From assembly GCA_025141835.1 (NCBI GenBank), contig CP081102.1:496001-560000 (forward strand): DNA of 64,000 nt, read 5' to 3'. How positions within the stretch are numbered: the first letter of the stretch is position 1; each line of letters starts with the position of its first letter. The stretch comes from Rhodobacteraceae bacterium M385. Lineage in GTDB: Bacteria > Pseudomonadota > Alphaproteobacteria > Rhodobacterales > Rhodobacteraceae. A program made the position numbers and the translations under genes. Below are positions 46,805 to 55,480 of the stretch, piece after piece. The notes under the pieces were generated by a model that saw only the letters and a list, made by a program, of their open reading frames with translations, had not been told where the DNA came from and did no database searches.

Positions 46805-47221
46805 ATGCGTCACGCCCGCGGATACCGCCGCCTTAACCGGACCCACGAACACCGCAAAGCGATGTTCTCGAACATGTGCGGCTCGCTCATCGAGCACGAA
46901 CAAATCAAAACCACGCTGCCTAAGGCAAAAGAACTGCGTCCCATCATCGAAAAGATGATCACGCTCGCCAAGCGCGGCGACCTGCACGCGCGCCGTCAGG
47001 CCGCTGCACAGCTGAAGCAGGACAAAGACGTCGCCAAGCTGTTCGAAGTTCTCGGGCCTCGCTACGCTGAGCGTCAGGGTGGCTACGTGCGTATCATGAA
47101 AGCGGGCTTCCGTTTCGGTGACATGGCACCCATGGCGATCATCGAATTCGTGGACCGTGACGTGGACGCCAAAGGCGCCGCCGATCGTGCCCGTGTTGAA
47201 GCAGAAGCCGACGCGGAATAA
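46805..47221 (+). CDS. rplQ: Ribosomal protein L17
   Basis: A 138-residue L17, last of the alpha cluster. MRHARGYRRLNRTHEHRKAM start; LGPRYAERQGGYVRIMKAGF signature. Short acidic C-terminus. No rpmJ or rpsD copy is in this cluster. Confidence 0.98.
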   Translation: MRHARGYRRLNRTHEHRKAMFSNMCGSLIEHEQIKTTLPKAKELRPIIEKMITLAKRGDLHARRQAAAQLKQDKDVAKLFEVLGPRYAERQGGYVRIMKAGFRFGDMAPMAIIEFVDRDVDAKGAADRARVEAEADAE

Positions 47222-47249
47222 CGCGCCGCTCTTGCGACATCAAAGTTTG

Positions 47250-47279
47250 GGCCCTTCGCTAGCGCGAGGGGCCTTTTTT
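47250..47279 (+). terminator. Terminator after rplQ
   Basis: GGCCCTTCGC (47250-47259) pairs with GCGAGGGGCC (47264-47273), one wobble pair, TAGC loop, six Ts. It closes the ribosomal superoperon. Confidence 0.93.
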
Positions 47280-47287
47280 GTTGCCGG

Positions 47288-47452
47288 TTAATGATCGGTT
47301 TGCGCAGCCTTCAAGGCTGCCACATCGGTCAGACGCAAAACTTCCGATGGGGCCAAAGGGGTTTGGCCCAGAAATTCCAGTAAATCCGTTCGCGTCTCGG
47401 GAGGTAGCTCCATGAGACGCGCAAAAAGATCCGGTGCGATCCTCTTGTCCAT
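47288..47452 (-). CDS. Small hypothetical protein next to luxR
   Basis: A protein of about 54 residues (62 if a farther ATG at 47476 is used): MDKRIAPDLFARLMELPPET, then LLEFLGQTPLAPSEVLRLTD and a short AAQ-rich end. AGGTGAGACAG before the inner ATG favours the shorter form. The sequence looks helical and protein-like, without membrane segments. It is divergent from luxR with about 90 bases between them. Its position suggests a connection to quorum sensing, but that is inference. Confidence 0.45.
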   Translation of the reverse strand: MDKRIAPDLFARLMELPPETRTDLLEFLGQTPLAPSEVLRLTDVAALKAAQTDH

Positions 47453-47543
47453 CTGTCTCACCTGTTTGCTAAGCATTTGATAATCAATCTTGACCGCCCC
47501 CCTAGCAACCTATCTAAATGGACATGTCTAATTGGTGAGGTCC

Positions 47544-48155
47544 ATGACTAAAGCGCCGGTACTTGATTTGCTGCTGCACGAGTTGTCGCTAGCGGCACCT
47601 GCCGGTTTTGCCGTGGGCCTGCACATTCGCTACGTGTCGCCATTGATCATGGTGAACACCTATCCCGATATCTGGCAGGAGGTTTACACATCTAAACTCT
47701 ACGGTCTGAGGGACCCGACGCTAGCCTGGGGGTTAAGCCATACGGGAACCCGACGTTGGAGCCAGATCGGCCTGCCTGATCCCTTCGGGATTTTGCAAGA
47801 ATCGGCTGAATACGGCCTCAAATACGGGATGATCGCCTCTATAGGACCAATGTCTTCACGCACCATCGCAGGGGCCAGCCGCGCAGACCGCGAGTTTGGC
47901 GACGACGAGATGGAGCTGATCTACCGGATCGTGCATCGCATGCACGATCTGTCGGAACCGCCTGCACGACTAAGTAAGGCGCAAGCCGACGCCCTAAAAT
48001 GCATCGCGGAGGGGGACCGCCATGCCGCTGCTGCCGCGAAGCTCGGTATATCCGAAAGCGCTTTCAAAGCGCGTCTGACGTCTGCTCGTCAAAAACTAAT
48101 GGCTCGAACGACGGCAGAAGCTGTTCAACGGGCCAAGGAGTACGGATTGATTTGA
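47544..48155 (+). CDS. luxR: LuxR-family autoinducer-binding regulator
   Basis: About 203 residues. The N-terminal autoinducer domain (about 5-135) has DIWQEVYTSKLYGLRDPTLA with conserved Trp, Tyr and Asp/Pro positions, and a following HTGTRRWSQI Trp. The C-terminal GerE helix-turn-helix reads LSKAQADALKCIAEGDRHAA, then AKLGISESAFKARLTSARQK. It should bind an acyl-homoserine lactone and control genes, probably including the adjacent synthase. The ATG after GGTGAGGTCC is preferred over a TTG four codons upstream. 82 bases separate it from luxI. Gene symbol given by family, not by orthology. Confidence 0.88.
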   Translation: MTKAPVLDLLLHELSLAAPAGFAVGLHIRYVSPLIMVNTYPDIWQEVYTSKLYGLRDPTLAWGLSHTGTRRWSQIGLPDPFGILQESAEYGLKYGMIASIGPMSSRTIAGASRADREFGDDEMELIYRIVHRMHDLSEPPARLSKAQADALKCIAEGDRHAAAAAKLGISESAFKARLTSARQKLMARTTAEAVQRAKEYGLI

Positions 48156-48236
48156 GAGGAAGGGCCGCAGCGCCCGCATGAAGGCCTTCTTGGCGATGTG
48201 ATCACGTTGAACTGACTCACCTCACAGGAGACTGCT

Positions 48237-48824
48237 ATGCAAATGACGACCCTTTCATTCGAGAACTTCCACACCCACGGCCCCCTCTTTAGCAACATGC
48301 TCAAAGCGCGCCACCGCACCTTTATCGAGGAAATGGGCTGGGAAATCCCTTCTGAAGGCAACATGGAATTCGACCAGTATGACACAGCGCAAAGCCGCTG
48401 GGTCTGCGTCCATGATGGCAGCCGAGTGCTCGCCGGTGTCCGCCTGACGCCCACGACGGCCTCTTGCGGTATCTACAGCTATATGGTCCGGGACGCGCAA
48501 CGCGGCCTGCTCGATGCAATCCCCGCCAACCTCCTGGACGAAGATGCCCCAATCGCGCCCCACATCTGGGACGCCAACCGCTTGTTCGTGGCCGAAGGTG
48601 TCGAAACGGACATTCGCCGCGACGTGCAATTGTCCCTTATGGGGCACATGGTCCGCTCGGCCCGTGAACTGGGCGCCACAACGCTGCTCGGCCTCCTGCC
48701 GATCGGCATCCCGCGGTTGGGCCGTCGTTTGGGCATTGATATGGAGCCCGGCGGGCCGGTGATGAAAATCGGCGGCGTGGCGCATCGGTGCTACTTTGTT
48801 ACCATGGCCTCGAAGATGCACTAA
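48237..48824 (+). CDS. luxI: Acyl-homoserine-lactone synthase (LuxI family)
   Basis: A 195-residue LuxI-type enzyme that makes N-acyl-homoserine lactone from S-adenosylmethionine and an acyl donor. Conserved positions are visible: Arg, Phe and Trp in ARHRTFIEEMGWEIP (about 24-38), the two Asp in FDQYDT (about 45-50), Arg in VLAGVRLTPTT (about 64-74), and the Arg in WDANRLFV where a Glu-x-x-Arg pattern is usual (Asp replaces Glu). CACAGGAGACTGCT precedes the ATG. Acyl chain length cannot be predicted reliably. A hairpin terminator-like structure follows. Confidence 0.9.
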   Translation: MQMTTLSFENFHTHGPLFSNMLKARHRTFIEEMGWEIPSEGNMEFDQYDTAQSRWVCVHDGSRVLAGVRLTPTTASCGIYSYMVRDAQRGLLDAIPANLLDEDAPIAPHIWDANRLFVAEGVETDIRRDVQLSLMGHMVRSARELGATTLLGLLPIGIPRLGRRLGIDMEPGGPVMKIGGVAHRCYFVTMASKMH

Positions 48825-48836
48825 CGAGGCGCGGCG

Positions 48837-48872
48837 CGATGCGAGGGGCACTTGTTTTTTCCCCTCGCATCG
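48837..48872 (+). terminator. Terminator-like hairpin after luxI
   Basis: CGATGCGAGGGG (48837-48848) pairs perfectly with CCCCTCGCATCG (48861-48872). The T-run lies in the loop rather than after the stem, so in the forward direction it is not a standard terminator. Confidence 0.5.
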
Positions 48873-48932
48873 TGATTTCTGAACCAGAGACAAACTGACC
48901 CTTCCCCTTGTTGCGTCAAAGGAGAGAGGCCT

Positions 48933-49640
48933 TTGGTGCCAGAGATTTCGAATGGGACGATCCTTGCGGGGATCGTGTTAGGCTTCCTCCTTTCGATGAC
49001 CGTGTCACGTATTTGGGGGCGACCCCTTTTTGTGCCGTTGGCGATTCTGCTTGGGGTCGGGGTGGCCTATGGCATCCCCTTGGCGGGAGCCTTTGTCGGC
49101 AGCGCCTTGGCCCGTGTCTGGGACGTGACCGGATTGCCGCCGCTGACAAGTGGCGCGATTTTCATCGGCCTGTGGTGCGCGCTTTTTCTGGTGACCCTTC
49201 TGCCGCGGGGGCGTCTTGGCGGTTGGCGTTTGGCCGCAGTGGGCACGCTCTCCTTCTTCGCCACCGCCTATGGGGTGCCGCTGATACTGGACCGTGTGAC
49301 GGGCACATATCAAGCGGCGTCTCTGCGGGCAGATGTCACCCATTGCACAAGCGGCATGACCGGGCAGGTGCAGCCGCGCCAAGCGACCAATATCTGCGAT
49401 CAGCCTATCGTTGTGGGCCTGTGTTTGCCCGGCGAAGTGAACCCCACGCCCTGCGCGCAATCTGTCCTATTGGCCCCCGGAGAGACCGCCACCTTGGATC
49501 CCGGCACCGCGCGTTTGTCGTCCGTGCCCGGCAACCCCGGAGGTCTGACCGTCGTGGCCTGCCGCCCGCCCGACCGCCCCTCACGCTGGGGCAATGTCAC
49601 GGGTCGCGGGTATCGCGGGGTCTGCCTGCCGCCGCGCTGA
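48933..49640 (+). CDS. Membrane protein of unknown function
   Basis: A 235-residue protein with about four hydrophobic helices in the first 125 residues (ILAGIVLGFLLSM, FVPLAILLGVGVAYGIPLAG, AIFIGLWCALFLVTLL, LAAVGTLSFFATAYGVPLIL). A C-terminal extracytoplasmic domain of about 110 residues follows. That domain has five cysteines (HCTSGM, NICDQP, GLCLPGE, PCAQS, VACRPP) plus VCLPPR, so disulfides are likely. Start is TTG or GTG; AAAGGAGAG favours the TTG. I do not recognise the family. It stands between luxI and rarA. Confidence 0.6.
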   Translation: MVPEISNGTILAGIVLGFLLSMTVSRIWGRPLFVPLAILLGVGVAYGIPLAGAFVGSALARVWDVTGLPPLTSGAIFIGLWCALFLVTLLPRGRLGGWRLAAVGTLSFFATAYGVPLILDRVTGTYQAASLRADVTHCTSGMTGQVQPRQATNICDQPIVVGLCLPGEVNPTPCAQSVLLAPGETATLDPGTARLSSVPGNPGGLTVVACRPPDRPSRWGNVTGRGYRGVCLPPR

Positions 49641-49705
49641 CGAGATGTCTTGGCCACCTGACGGCTGATCTGGCGTCCGGGCAGGAGAGGGCGTAGTCTC
49701 GCGCC

Positions 49706-51010
49706 ATGTCTGACCTCTTTGACAGTGCCCCCCCCGTTACCCCCAAAGGCCCGCGCCCGCTGGCTGACCGCCTGCGGCCTGCGTCGTTGCAAGATGTCAT
49801 CGGCCAGCAGCATTTGCTGGGGCCCGAGGGCTCGCTCAGGGTGATGCTGGACGCAGGTGCGTGGTCTTCGTTGATCTTCTGGGGGCCGCCGGGCGTGGGC
49901 AAAACCACCATCGCGCGGCTTCTGGCCGATGAGACGGCCCTGAACTTCGTCCAGATCAGCGCGATTTTCACCGGGATGCCGGACCTGCGGAAAGTCTTCG
50001 AGACCGCCAAAATCCGCCACGCCAACGGCCAAGGCACGCTGCTGTTCGTGGATGAAATCCACCGCTTCAACAAGGCGCAGCAGGACGGGTTCCTGCCCCA
50101 TATGGAGGACGGCACGATCCTTCTGGTGGGAGCCACGACGGAGAACCCCTCGTTCGAGTTGAACGCCGCTGTGATGAGCCGGTCTCAAGTGATGGTGCTG
50201 GAGCGCCTCTCCGATGACGATCTCGAAGCCCTCCTGCAACGGGCCGAATCGGAGCTGGACCGTACGCTGCCCCTTCTCCCCGATGCCCGCATCGCCCTGC
50301 GTGACATGGCCGATGGCGACGGGCGGGCGATGCTGAATCTGGTGGAGCAGGTTTCCGCCTGGGATGTGGCACCGCTCGATACCAAGGCGCTCGGCCAACG
50401 TTTGCAGCGTCGCGCTGCGCAATACGACAAGTCCGGTGATGCCCATTACAATCTGATCTCGGCGCTGCATAAATCGGTGCGCGGGTCGGACCCCGACGCC
50501 GCGCTCTACTGGTTCGCCCGAATGCTGGAGGGCGGCGAAGACCCCCGCTATCTGGCCCGGCGCTTGGCGCGGATGGCGGTGGAAGACATTGCTCTGGCCG
50601 ATCCGCAGGCCAACCGTGTCTGTCTGGACGCTTGGGAAACCTATGAACGCCTCGGCTCGCCCGAAGGCGAATTGGCGCTGAGCCAGGCGGTGGTCTATCT
50701 GGCGCTCGCGCCCAAATCCAACGCGGCCTATGTGGCCTATAAGGCAGCGCGCGCCAGCGCCAAGTCTACTGGCTCTGCCATGCCGCCCAAAAACATCCTG
50801 AACGCGCCGACCTCGATGATGAAGGATCAGGGTTACGGCAAGGGGTATGAATACGACCACGACGCCGAAGACGGCTTCTCAGGCGCAAATTACTTCCCCG
50901 AAACGATGTCCCGCCCAAAGTTCTACGAGCCGAAGGAACGCGGTTTCGAGCGGGACCTGAAAAAGCGCGTGGAGTGGTTTGAGGGGATGCGCAAGAAGCG
51001 GAAAGGGTGA
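49706..51010 (+). CDS. rarA: Replication-associated recombination protein RarA (MgsA)
   Basis: A 434-residue AAA+ ATPase of the clamp-loader/RuvB class that acts at stalled replication forks. Walker A GPPGVGKTTIARLLADET (about residues 55-72), Walker B LLFVDEIHRFNKAQQD (about 112-127), then GATTENPSFELNAA (sensor I). The C-terminal part with YDKSGDAHYNLISALHKSVR and QGYGKGYEYDHDAEDGFSG is diagnostic for RarA/WRNIP1. Followed by a 254-base gap with no visible gene. Confidence 0.95.
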   Translation: MSDLFDSAPPVTPKGPRPLADRLRPASLQDVIGQQHLLGPEGSLRVMLDAGAWSSLIFWGPPGVGKTTIARLLADETALNFVQISAIFTGMPDLRKVFETAKIRHANGQGTLLFVDEIHRFNKAQQDGFLPHMEDGTILLVGATTENPSFELNAAVMSRSQVMVLERLSDDDLEALLQRAESELDRTLPLLPDARIALRDMADGDGRAMLNLVEQVSAWDVAPLDTKALGQRLQRRAAQYDKSGDAHYNLISALHKSVRGSDPDAALYWFARMLEGGEDPRYLARRLARMAVEDIALADPQANRVCLDAWETYERLGSPEGELALSQAVVYLALAPKSNAAYVAYKAARASAKSTGSAMPPKNILNAPTSMMKDQGYGKGYEYDHDAEDGFSGANYFPETMSRPKFYEPKERGFERDLKKRVEWFEGMRKKRKG

Positions 51011-51264
51011 GGGGCCAAGTTGGCGGACGGAGCGGACGTTGGGGCAATAACGAGGCGCCGAGATTCATACCAAAGAATCCGTACTATGTTGTGCGCACGT
51101 ACCACTTCAATCCCTCAGACCGACCACATGGGCGCAAAAGTTCCCTTGCGCCGCTTAGACGCGCGGCGAGGACGGGGGCGCACTTGCAAAGGCGCGGGCC
51201 CGGAGGAGCGGTATGACGGGCCGGTTGCGTTGACAAATGCGCCGCGCAGGCGCATCCCGCCCCC

Positions 51265-51642
51265 ATGATTGCTGTCTTTCAAGTTGCCCTCGGTGGTGCC
51301 CTCGGTGCTGTGCTGCGATACCTTGCCGGTCTCGGGATGCTGCGTGTGTTCGGACACGGGGGCTTTCCGTTGCCGATCTTAACCGTAAACATCATCGGCT
51401 CGTTTCTGATGGGCGTCTTCGTGGTGGCCGCCGCGCACCGAGGCCTGACGCATCTGTCGCCACTGGTGATGACGGGGTTACTCGGCGGTTTCACGACGTT
51501 CTCGGCCTTCTCGCTGGAAACCGTGACGCTTTACGAGCGCGGTGACATTGGACAAGCGGCAGCCTATGTGGCGCTATCGGTGGGGCTTTCCATCGCAGGA
51601 TTAATGGCAGGCCTCTGGCTTGCCCGTGGGGTATTCGCATGA
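51265..51642 (+). CDS. crcB: Fluoride efflux channel CrcB/Fluc
   Basis: A 125-residue four-helix membrane protein that works as a dual-topology dimer to release fluoride. GALGAVLRYLAG at the start and the TGLLGGFTTFSAFSLET motif (about residues 72-88, including the Phe pair lining the pore) are diagnostic. No fluoride riboswitch fold was recognised upstream. A short inverted repeat ATGCGCC/GGCGCAT (51237-51255) and a TTGACA (51230-51235) lie close before the ATG. Four-base overlap with rluC. Confidence 0.93.
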   Translation: MIAVFQVALGGALGAVLRYLAGLGMLRVFGHGGFPLPILTVNIIGSFLMGVFVVAAAHRGLTHLSPLVMTGLLGGFTTFSAFSLETVTLYERGDIGQAAAYVALSVGLSIAGLMAGLWLARGVFA

Positions 51643-52703
51643 GTGGTGTTCAAACGCTGGAAGTCGGGCCGGACGATGGCGATCAGCGGCTGGATCGCTG
51701 GTTCCGTCGCATCTTCCCCCACGTCCCCCAAGGCCGGATCGAAAAGATGTGCCGAAAGGGCGAAATCCGCGTCGATGGTGGCCGGGTGAAATCCAACACG
51801 CGCTTGGAAGTGGGGCAGATGGTGCGCATCCCGCCGCTGCCCGATGCCGCCGATCCCAAGGCCGACCCCGCGACTTGGGTGAACCGCGAAAGCCGCATCA
51901 GCGACGCCGATGCCGAGATGATCCAAAAGGCCGTCATCTACCGCGATGACCATATCATTGCGATCAACAAACCTGCGGGCCTGCCGACCCAAGGCGGTAC
52001 TGGCCAAACTCGCCATGTCGATGGCTTGGCCGAGGCGCTGAAATTTGGGTTCGAAGATAAGCCACGCCTTGTGCATCGCCTCGACAAAGACACCTCTGGC
52101 GTCTTGCTAATGGCCCGGACGCGGATGGGGGCCAAAGCGCTGACCGATGCGTTCCGCCTGCGCTCGACACGTAAGATATATTGGGCCGCCGTCGCGGGCA
52201 GCCCTTTGCCACGTATGGGCACGATTAAGCTCGGCCTCGTGAAAGCCCCTGGCCACGGTCGCGGCGGCGAGAACGAGAAGATGCGTGCCGTTCCCGTCCA
52301 CGAAATCCCCCATACTGAAGGCGCGAAACGGGCCGAGACGGATTACGCCGTCATGTCTAACCTTGCGGGCCGCGTGTGTTGGTGCGCTTTGGTGCCGATC
52401 ACCGGGCGCACGCATCAGCTACGCGCCCACATGGCCGAGATCGGGCACCCGATTATCGGCGATGGTAAATACGGCGGCAGCGGGCAAGAAAACCTCGGCG
52501 ATGGGTGGGGCGCGCAACTGGGCGGCGACATCAGTCGCAAGCTGCATTTGCACGCTCGGTCCTTGTCGTTCCGCCACCCGATGACAAACGCCCAGATCAA
52601 TCTGGTCGCCCCCCTGTCCTCGCACATGGCAAAAACCTGGGAGACCCTCGGCTGGGACCCGCGCGACGTGCCTGCTGATCCGTTTGAGGATGACGAATTT
52701 TGA
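51639..52703 (+). CDS. rluC: Pseudouridine synthase, RluC/RluD type
   Basis: A 354-residue enzyme isomerising specific uridines of 23S rRNA. The N-terminal S4 domain (QRLDRWFRRIFPHVPQGRIE) leads to the catalytic domain with LVHRLDKDTSGVLLMARTRM (catalytic Asp about residue 149). The later motif is TGRTHQLRAHMAEIGHPIIG. The family placement is firm; RluC versus RluD specificity is not certain. Start overlaps crcB, stop overlaps the HAD gene. Confidence 0.9.
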   Translation: MSGVQTLEVGPDDGDQRLDRWFRRIFPHVPQGRIEKMCRKGEIRVDGGRVKSNTRLEVGQMVRIPPLPDAADPKADPATWVNRESRISDADAEMIQKAVIYRDDHIIAINKPAGLPTQGGTGQTRHVDGLAEALKFGFEDKPRLVHRLDKDTSGVLLMARTRMGAKALTDAFRLRSTRKIYWAAVAGSPLPRMGTIKLGLVKAPGHGRGGENEKMRAVPVHEIPHTEGAKRAETDYAVMSNLAGRVCWCALVPITGRTHQLRAHMAEIGHPIIGDGKYGGSGQENLGDGWGAQLGGDISRKLHLHARSLSFRHPMTNAQINLVAPLSSHMAKTWETLGWDPRDVPADPFEDDEF

Positions 52704-53371
52704 CTTTGAAGCTGGTGATTTTCGACGTCGATGGCACGCTGGTCGATAGCCAAGGCCATATCATTGCCTCGATGGAAGGGGCGTTTGCGGCCCACGGGTT
52801 GCCTTGCCCGCCGCGTGAGGCGATTTTGTCGATCGTCGGCCTGTCGCTACCAGAAGCCTTCGTGAAACTGGTTCCAGACTACGCGGATCAACGCGAAAGC
52901 CTGACGCAGGCTTATAAGGACACATTCGTCGATCTTCGGGCGTCCGGCAAAGCGGACTCGCCGCTCTATCCCGGTGCAGAGGCCGTTTTGGCGGGCCTGT
53001 CCCAGCAAGATGACGTGTTGCTTGGGGTGGCGACGGGTAAATCCCGGCGGGGATTGGATCATCTGATCGAAGCGAATGGCTGGGAAAAAACATTCCAGAC
53101 CCTTCAAGTGGCCGATCATCACCCCTCCAAGCCGCACCCTTCCATGGTGCAGACCTGCTTGGCCGAGACGGGGGTAGAGGCGGACCGCGCGATCATGGTG
53201 GGTGATACCAGTTTTGACATGGAAATGGCCCGCAGCGCCGGGGTGTGCGGGCTTGGCGTAGGGTGGGGTTACCACGCCGATGACGCTTTGATCGGGGCGG
53301 GCGCGGTGCAAATCCTGCGCGATTTCGCCGAGATGCCAACAGCCCTTGCAGCCTTGTGGGAGGTCCAATGA
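52700..53371 (+). CDS. HAD-superfamily phosphatase (Gph-like)
   Basis: A 223-residue HAD-IA hydrolase. Motif I VIFDVDGTLVDSQ (about residues 6-18, nucleophile Asp), a cap domain, motif II ATGKSRRG, motif III Lys in PSKPHPSM, and motif IV MVGDTSFDMEMARSAG (about 172-187). Substrate unknown; phosphoglycolate-type phosphatases are the nearest group. Coupled by four-base overlaps on both sides. Confidence 0.9.
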   Translation: MTLKLVIFDVDGTLVDSQGHIIASMEGAFAAHGLPCPPREAILSIVGLSLPEAFVKLVPDYADQRESLTQAYKDTFVDLRASGKADSPLYPGAEAVLAGLSQQDDVLLGVATGKSRRGLDHLIEANGWEKTFQTLQVADHHPSKPHPSMVQTCLAETGVEADRAIMVGDTSFDMEMARSAGVCGLGVGWGYHADDALIGAGAVQILRDFAEMPTALAALWEVQ

Positions 53372-54081
53372 CCGAGTGGAAAGCCAAACGGTTCTGGAAA
53401 GCGGCCAGTGTGGCCGAAGTAGAGGGCGGCTTCCGGGTCTTGCTTGATGGGCGTGGTGTCAGCACGCCGGGCAAACTGCCCCTGATTATGCCCACCCGCG
53501 CCGTGGCCGAGGCTGTCGCGGCAGAGTGGGACGCGCAGGAAGAAGAGATTCGCCCCCTGACCATGCCGCACACAAGATCGGCCAATTCCGCCATTGAACG
53601 TGTCACACCACAGTTCGAAGCGGTGTCGGACATGCTGCTGGGATACGCCGACACCGATTTACTGTGCTACCGCGCCGATGGGCCAGTGGAGTTAACGCAA
53701 CGTCAGGCGGATGCCTGGGATCCGGTTCTGGATTGGGCGGCAGAGGAGTTTGGCGCCCGGCTGGAGCTTCACACCGGGGTCATGTGGGTCAGTCAGCCTG
53801 ACGCATCTATTGCCGCTTTGGCCAAGCCATTGCGCGCGGTCGCGCCCTTTCCGATGACCGCGCTGCACGATCTGGTGACGCTGTCGGGGTCGCTCGTGTT
53901 GGGCCTCGCCGTCGCTTTCAGGCACATTTCCGCCAAGGAAGCTTGGCATTTGAGCCGAATCGATGAGACGTGGCAGATGGAGCAATGGGGCGCTGACGAG
54001 GAAGCAGAAGAGGCTGCGGCACAAAAAGAGGCACAGTTTTTGCACGCGGAAAGTTTTTGGAACTTCTGTCAGCCCACCTAG
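53368..54081 (+). CDS. ATP12-family F1-ATPase assembly chaperone
   Basis: A 237-residue protein of the ATP12 family, which in mitochondria binds the F1 alpha subunit before assembly. WKAKRFWKAASVAEVEGGFR start, LDGRGVSTPGKLPLIMPT (about residues 30-47), the EWDAQEEEIRPLTMPHTRSA segment, and SGSLVLGLAV near the end. Presence in alphaproteobacteria fits the mitochondrial link. The ATG overlaps the HAD stop. Spacing to the next gene (235 bases, aapJ leader) indicates the unit ends here. Confidence 0.9.
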   Translation: MTEWKAKRFWKAASVAEVEGGFRVLLDGRGVSTPGKLPLIMPTRAVAEAVAAEWDAQEEEIRPLTMPHTRSANSAIERVTPQFEAVSDMLLGYADTDLLCYRADGPVELTQRQADAWDPVLDWAAEEFGARLELHTGVMWVSQPDASIAALAKPLRAVAPFPMTALHDLVTLSGSLVLGLAVAFRHISAKEAWHLSRIDETWQMEQWGADEEAEEAAAQKEAQFLHAESFWNFCQPT

Positions 54082-54316
54082 CGGCGGAGGGGCATCCCCC
54101 CGCAGGCATTGCCCGATTCGAAGGCAATCGCTGAACGGATCGGCAAAAACGATGCGTTTCCGTCCTTCTTTCAGGTCGTCTTACCCTTGACCTTACGCCT
54201 CGGATTTGCCCAATTTGGCTCATGCGGAGGTACAACAGGCCTCCGTGGCATATGCCAATGCTCGTCGGGACACGCAAAGATGATCCGGGCGGGCGGTTCC
54301 ACAGGAAGAGGTAAAC

Positions 54317-55333
54317 ATGAAAAAATCTGTATTTCTCGGCACTCTCGCCGTCGCCGGCGTAGCTGCTGGCTTCGCTTCGGCGCAGACGCTCGCCGAAGTA
54401 CAAGAGCGTGGCGCGCTTAACTGCGGCGTTACCACAGGTCTGACGGGCTTCGCGGCTCCAGACGCAAACGGCGAATGGCAAGGCTTTGACGTCTCCATCT
54501 GCCGCGCCGTTGCAGCTGCCGTTCTTGGCGACGCAAACGCCGTAGAATTCGTTCCAACAACCGGTCAAACGCGCTTCACCGCGCTGGCATCCGGCGAGAT
54601 CGACCTGCTGGCACGTAACACCACATGGACATTCTCCCGCGACGTCGACCTTGCGTTCGAATTCGTTGGTGTGAACTACTATGACGGTCAGGGCTTCATG
54701 GTGCCCCGTGAATTGGGCGTTTCGTCCGCACTGGAACTGGACGGCGCAACTGTCTGCATCCAAACCGGCACCACGACCGAGCTGAACTTGGCTGACTTCT
54801 TCTCCTCGAACAACATGAGCTACGAGCCCGTGCCAATCGAGACCAACGCAGAAGCACAGCAGCAGTACCTTGCTGGCGCATGTGACGTTTACACCACGGA
54901 TGCTTCCGGTCTGGCCGCAACACGCGCCACGTTCGAAGATCCTGCTGCACACGTTTTGCTGCCTGAGATCATCTCCAAAGAGCCACTCGGCCCGCTGGTT
55001 CGCCACGGTGACCACGAGTGGGGCGACATCGCTCGCTGGACTCTGAACGCACTGGTTGCAGCTGAAGAGCTGGGTGTGACTTCCGCCAACGTTGGCGAAA
55101 TCGGTGGCACCACCGAGAACCCAGAAATCCGTCGCCTTCTGGGCACCGAGGGTGAACTGGGCGCAATGCTCGGCCTCGACGCTGACTGGGCCGCCCGCGC
55201 GATCGCTGCGGTTGGCAACTACGGTGAAGTCTTTGACGGTAACATCGGTGAATCCACTCCGATCGGTCTGGCCCGTGGCCTGAACGCTCAGTGGACAGAC
55301 GGCGGCCTGCTCTACTCGCCTCCGTTCCGCTAA
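54317..55333 (+). CDS. aapJ: General L-amino-acid ABC transporter, substrate-binding protein
   Basis: A 338-residue periplasmic binding protein. Signal peptide 1-22 (LAVAGVAAGFASA). Mature domain LNCGVTTGLTGFAAPDANGE, LLARNTTWTFSRDVDLAFEF and GLLYSPPFR end. The family binds a broad set of L-amino acids. AGGAAGAGGTAAAC precedes the start. A hairpin after the stop probably keeps its mRNA in excess over the downstream membrane genes. Confidence 0.95.
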   Translation: MKKSVFLGTLAVAGVAAGFASAQTLAEVQERGALNCGVTTGLTGFAAPDANGEWQGFDVSICRAVAAAVLGDANAVEFVPTTGQTRFTALASGEIDLLARNTTWTFSRDVDLAFEFVGVNYYDGQGFMVPRELGVSSALELDGATVCIQTGTTTELNLADFFSSNNMSYEPVPIETNAEAQQQYLAGACDVYTTDASGLAATRATFEDPAAHVLLPEIISKEPLGPLVRHGDHEWGDIARWTLNALVAAEELGVTSANVGEIGGTTENPEIRRLLGTEGELGAMLGLDADWAARAIAAVGNYGEVFDGNIGESTPIGLARGLNAQWTDGGLLYSPPFR

Positions 55334-55347
55334 ACCCGGACTTTGGG

Positions 55348-55375
55348 GGGCGCGAACGAAAGTTCGCGCCCTTTC
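55348..55375 (+). terminator. Intercistronic hairpin between aapJ and aapQ
   Basis: GGGCGCGAAC (55348-55357) pairs perfectly with GTTCGCGCCC (55362-55371) around GAAA, followed by TTT. Short T-run, so a partial terminator and 3'-end stabiliser is the likely role. Confidence 0.7.
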
Positions 55376-55480
55376 CATATCTCACGTATCCCGCGCTTTT
55401 CCGACACCACGACTTGGCAGGACTCGACATAACAGAGCCGCCACACGGACCGCGCGAATCCTTCTGACAGGGGCAACACC

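Noticed and set aside
48194..48206. GTGATCAC palindrome between luxR and luxI as a lux box
   Set aside because: Only eight bases are symmetric, much shorter than a typical 18-20-base lux box.
49400..50860. A 486-codon minus-strand frame opposite rarA
   Set aside because: Low-complexity, basic composition and full overlap with a clear RarA gene.
51011..51264. Possible fluoride riboswitch before crcB
   Set aside because: I could not find the conserved pseudoknot pattern; only a short inverted repeat and a TTGACA lacking a good -10 are visible.
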